Below, piece by piece: positions 23,281 to 26,508 of a DNA stretch of 26,508 bases. The notes beneath the pieces are model-generated. The model searched no databases. It was not told the origin of the DNA and saw only the letters and a list, made by a program, of their open reading frames with translations. A program made the translations under genes and the position numbers. How positions within the stretch are numbered: the first letter of the stretch is position 1; each line of letters begins with the position of its first letter. The stretch is from Apostichopus californicus (taxonomy: Eukaryota > Echinodermata > Holothuroidea > Aspidochirotida > Stichopodidae): contig JAIPMN010000404.1 in NCBI GenBank assembly GCA_020650975.1, positions 1-26,508 of the forward strand, written 5' to 3'.

Positions 23281-25195
23281 CATGGGCACAGTGCTAACAT
23301 GTTACCAACAATTGATGTGCATAGATATAGGGGGAGACAAGTAAGATACATGAAGTTATGTAGCGGACAATGTTTCAGAAATGTACCAGATGTGTACATA
23401 AATCTTCAGTCTTGAAATCCTATTAACTATTCTGTGTTGAACTGTCATAAAACTGACACTACATCCTGATCGTGTCAAAACCACTAGTGACTAATGAGTT
23501 TCAACCTATGAACATTTATCTACTTCTGCTTTTTGTTGATTAATATTTTCCTAAACTGTCCAAAAGAGTCACTGAAGCATTCATATTTAAAGTGAAATTG
23601 CTCTAAAAACAGTTACTTAACAAGTACATTACTTTCAGTAGATAATTACATATCAATGGAATAAAAGTTTCAGAACACTACTAAAATCCTTCCTGAAAGG
23701 CAGCTTCCTTTCCACTTCACTGGTAGGCATACTTGCTATCAGTGAACACGTTCTATAAATAATTTTATACCTAAATATGTGTTGCATAACTTTTGGCAAG
23801 TTTTAACAACAAGGCATGAGAAATGGAACAATTTTCTGTTATAATGAGGCCTAAAATAGCTTATTCTGTTTCTTACAGGGAGACCACATGAATGTTGAAT
23901 CTAAAAGCTACTTTAAGCATTTTAGAAGAATTGATCCTTTCTGTCTAGGTCTTAAAATTTCCTGTAACTGTTAGTTGCACACCCTTTTCAAAGAGCAAGT
24001 ACATGGAATTAGGTTCATTAGATCTCCCACATAAAGAAATTAGGCTTACATTGAGAATTGTTCATTAAATCACATTGGCAGCAAAAAGTACTGGTTTTTA
24101 GCAATTTAATCCTCTACCTCTACAAACTATTTCGCTTAAAGGTTTAACCTACAAGTCGAACAATATTTACTGCAATGACAATATCAATGTCAGTACTATT
24201 TCTACACTTGCCTGGGAATTCAATGTTACCTTCAATCATCACATTATGTTACCTTTAATTTACGTAAAAGTCACAGACATATGCAGTGTGCACAAAGTTT
24301 TGGGATTGTGTATCAGATGCAGCTGGCAAATGACTGAATTGAAAATAGTAAATTTTGTTCCTGTTAACATTCACCTATGGTAGTATATGCAAAATAATTT
24401 CACAGTTACGGGAATTCTGCGAGCTGCGTTCTTTCTCAGAGGGTTGTGTGCTTGACTTTATTAAGAAACATTTTTTCCCAGTGATTAACTGACTGATGGA
24501 ATCAAAAGTTCACTTAGCCAAGGCTATTTCTTAAAGGTTGATTTTGCAAAATGTGACATTGATGGCCATTAGGTACTGTACACTTGAAATGTACAGGGTT
24601 AGATCATGCGATGGGCTCCACATTCAAACATAACTGCAAGCAGAGAACTCATGCAAATTTGAATAAAAAAATGCATGTAATTTTACATTCTCTAGGTTTT
24701 AAAGGCCCACTGAACTCCCTTTGGGATGCTTCCATCCACATGCAATTTATTCACGTTTAAAGGTTAGCGGTAATGGAGAACCCTCTGATTTTTTCTTTTA
24801 TGATTTTATTTCAGTAAGGCCTACTTCAAAATGAAATAGACTTGACACTTGTAATAGGTGTAAGAACAACAGAGGCTGATTACAAAAGAAAAGTTGTGTC
24901 AAGTTCATTGCTCCAATTAGTTTGAAATATTTTGTCTTGCGACCTAAAAGTACATGGGAATATCAAAATCAGTCCTTTCCTAGCCATAAAGGTATTTCAT
25001 TCCCTGGAACTGAAATCTGTACTGTTACTTTTTAACCACGAAATTACTTCAGTGCAATTTCTAGTGGTGTAGCCAGTGTATTTGGCTGAAATTGCATAGG
25101 CCTAAGCTCTATGTACAAAAACAGGAAAAACAAAGTCATGATTTTCTACCAGGGATGAAAGAGCATTATTTCTTACATTACTGTCTAAATCACGT

Positions 25196-25300
25196 AATAT
25201 CATCTAGGCCCTAGGTCTATTTCAGTCACTTTGTCAAAGATTGATTAGGCCTAGGTTAGGCGTAACTTAGGCCTTAGGCTAGTGTAGCCTAGGCCTACTG
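25196..25300. repeat. Cluster of AGGCCTA-like palindromic units
   Basis: Within about 100 bases, taggccctaggt, ttaggcctaggttaggc, ttaggccttaggc and gcctaggccta occur almost back to back, giving a degenerate TAGGCC(T)A repeat. Further single copies flank it (near 24819, 25096, 25613 and 26006). Confidence 0.65.
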
Positions 25301-26314
25301 CTGTTTGAATCCGTACATCATTTCAATCACAAGAATAGTGTATTTTTTTTTAGGAATTTCACCACCAGTCTGCAGCTTTTCCAAATTATATCTCGGAAAT
25401 TGCAGACTTTAACTTAGACCTAAGGTTAAAATCGAGCTGTTTGTTTTTCTCGGACAGATTTAAATTTTGAGAAATGTTTAAGGTACCAACTGTCATCTAT
25501 TTCGTTTGGTGGTAAGAAATTATATTTCGCCCCAATTTCCTGGGATTGTGACCAACAATAAATTGGTGGTTCATGCTACTGTGCCCTTGTATTACCAATC
25601 TTAGGTTACTGTAGGCCTACTACGGTAATGTATTGTAAGTAACTAGTATTATTTATAGTAAGAATAGATGTGTACTGTAACTTACTTAGGCTAAAGTTTA
25701 GGAAGAGTTTTACATTTACAAAACCAAATAAATGAGCAACACAGAACAATAATATTTACAAGCGTCATGTTTGTTCGAACGTTTTCGAAGATATCTCATC
25801 TTCCTCCTCAGGTATAGTAAGGCTTTAAAATTATATAGTTCCATAGGCTGTAGCATAGATATGATTAACCATGTTGATACATGTAGCAAAGTTTAAAATA
25901 CATTGAGTAGGTAGGAGATTTGACAAAATCTGGCAAAGCCTGGGCCTTACAAGAGTAGATATTTACCATTTGAACGAGTTGTAATCCAACAAAACATCCA
26001 CTGGCAGGCCTAGTGCGATGATGAATTAGTAATACTACTGCAGAAACAGTATGTTACTACCGGTACTGGGATAAGAAGTATGACAGTACGTATACTGTAC
26101 AGTACAGCCTTCAACTAGGCTAATGGTAAATTGCACTCCACAGCGTACATATTATATGTACGCACACAACGTTAGGCTAGCAAAATTACACTATAGCAAT
26201 ATAGCTGCCTGCTCGTCATCAAAACGTGTTAAATTTCTCTTCGTTTTACATCTCCGACAGTCTATCTTCTATGAACTTTCCGTATGAAGAAAAATATATA
26301 TCCACTTATTCGGC

Positions 26315-26398
26315 AAAGATCAATTGCGGCAGAAAGGACGCTGAGTCCGCGCCTAAAAAGCGGCAGACGGTAACCTGTCCGGGAGAGAGTCAGTAGTA
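26315..26398. promoter_or_regulatory. CpG-rich patch, candidate promoter or first exon
   Basis: About eight CpG dinucleotides fall in roughly 75 bases (attCGgc to gtcCGgg) inside otherwise CpG-poor AT-rich DNA. Just to the right, 26405-26421 contains an inverted CCAAT (attgg) and GCCATATT, which fits the YY1 core. Possible donors exist on both strands (ggacag|gttacc on minus, agacg|gtaacc on plus). The patch lies upstream of WNK in the direction of its transcription, so it could be the WNK promoter or non-coding first exon. It could also serve a divergent gene beyond the window. Confidence 0.35.
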
Positions 26399-26508
26399 GT
26401 TCATCTTGGAGCCATATTGGACATTACAATGAAACCACAACCAAACAGAAACTCACTTTTTACGTTGCGTTCAAACTAGACTGTACAGAGACATATGCAT
26501 GCTAGGGT

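Larger units (their letters stand above)
22743..26314. other. Upstream or 5'UTR-intron sequence of WNK, no coding sequence seen
   Basis: I see no convincing exon here on either strand. It holds a 13-G run (23268-23280), many TACTGTA heptamers, and clustered AGGCCTA palindromes between about 24.8 and 26.0 kb. If the acceptor at 22742 is used, most or all of this is an intron between a non-coding first exon and the first coding exon. Confidence 0.5.

Noticed and set aside
1..26508. CRISPR arrays, tRNA or rRNA genes, bacterial-type operons
   Set aside because: No regularly spaced repeats, no tRNA A/B-box pair that I could identify, and the DNA is clearly eukaryotic.

Overview
This window is animal genomic DNA: AT-rich, full of introns, and with no operons or ribosome binding sites. 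It carries the 5' half of one protein-coding gene on the minus strand, a WNK ('with no lysine') protein kinase. Five coding exons could be joined by hand with consistent splice sites and phases: 22708-21938, 14126-13951, 12844-12624, 6371-6214 and 3179-3091. Together they encode 471 residues plus two bases of the next codon. They cover the whole low-complexity N-terminal region and nearly all of the kinase domain. The last kinase helices, the following PF2-like region and the long C-terminal tail lie beyond base 1 of the window.

Layout from gene 5' to 3' (right to left). Bases 22743-26508 hold upstream or 5'UTR-intron sequence with a CpG-rich patch near 26320-26395, the best promoter or first-exon candidate. 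Next come a short 5'UTR segment with a spliced-leader-like acceptor at 22742 and a four-triplet uORF that overlaps the start codon. Exon 1 carries the N-terminus plus the glycine loop with the WNK-type catalytic lysine. Intron 1 (7.8 kb) contains a dead CR1/L2-like non-LTR retrotransposon fragment on the plus strand, a microsatellite, and a 10-N assembly gap flanked by two near-identical copies of one ~255 bp block. Exon 2 carries helix C. Intron 2 is 1.1 kb. Exon 3 carries HRD and DLG. Intron 3 (6.25 kb) has an AGCTAAYY tandem array and a MITE-like inverted repeat. Exon 4 carries the APE region. After intron 4 and exon 5, part of intron 5 runs off the left edge.

The organism is most likely a non-vertebrate metazoan. 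The long introns, the compact animal WNK domain, the GCGCTATATAAAT...(ATT)n retrotransposon tail and the high divergence between the gap-flanking copies fit a marine invertebrate, perhaps an echinoderm. That placement is inference and is not proven by the sequence. WNK kinases sense chloride and osmotic state and phosphorylate SPAK/OSR1 kinases, which then control cation-chloride cotransporters.

I found no new multi-gene system. The signals least explained by annotation are a strong excess of the heptamer TACTGTA/TACAGTA, a strand bias of long G-runs toward the gene's sense strand, and the probable haplotype duplication at the gap.
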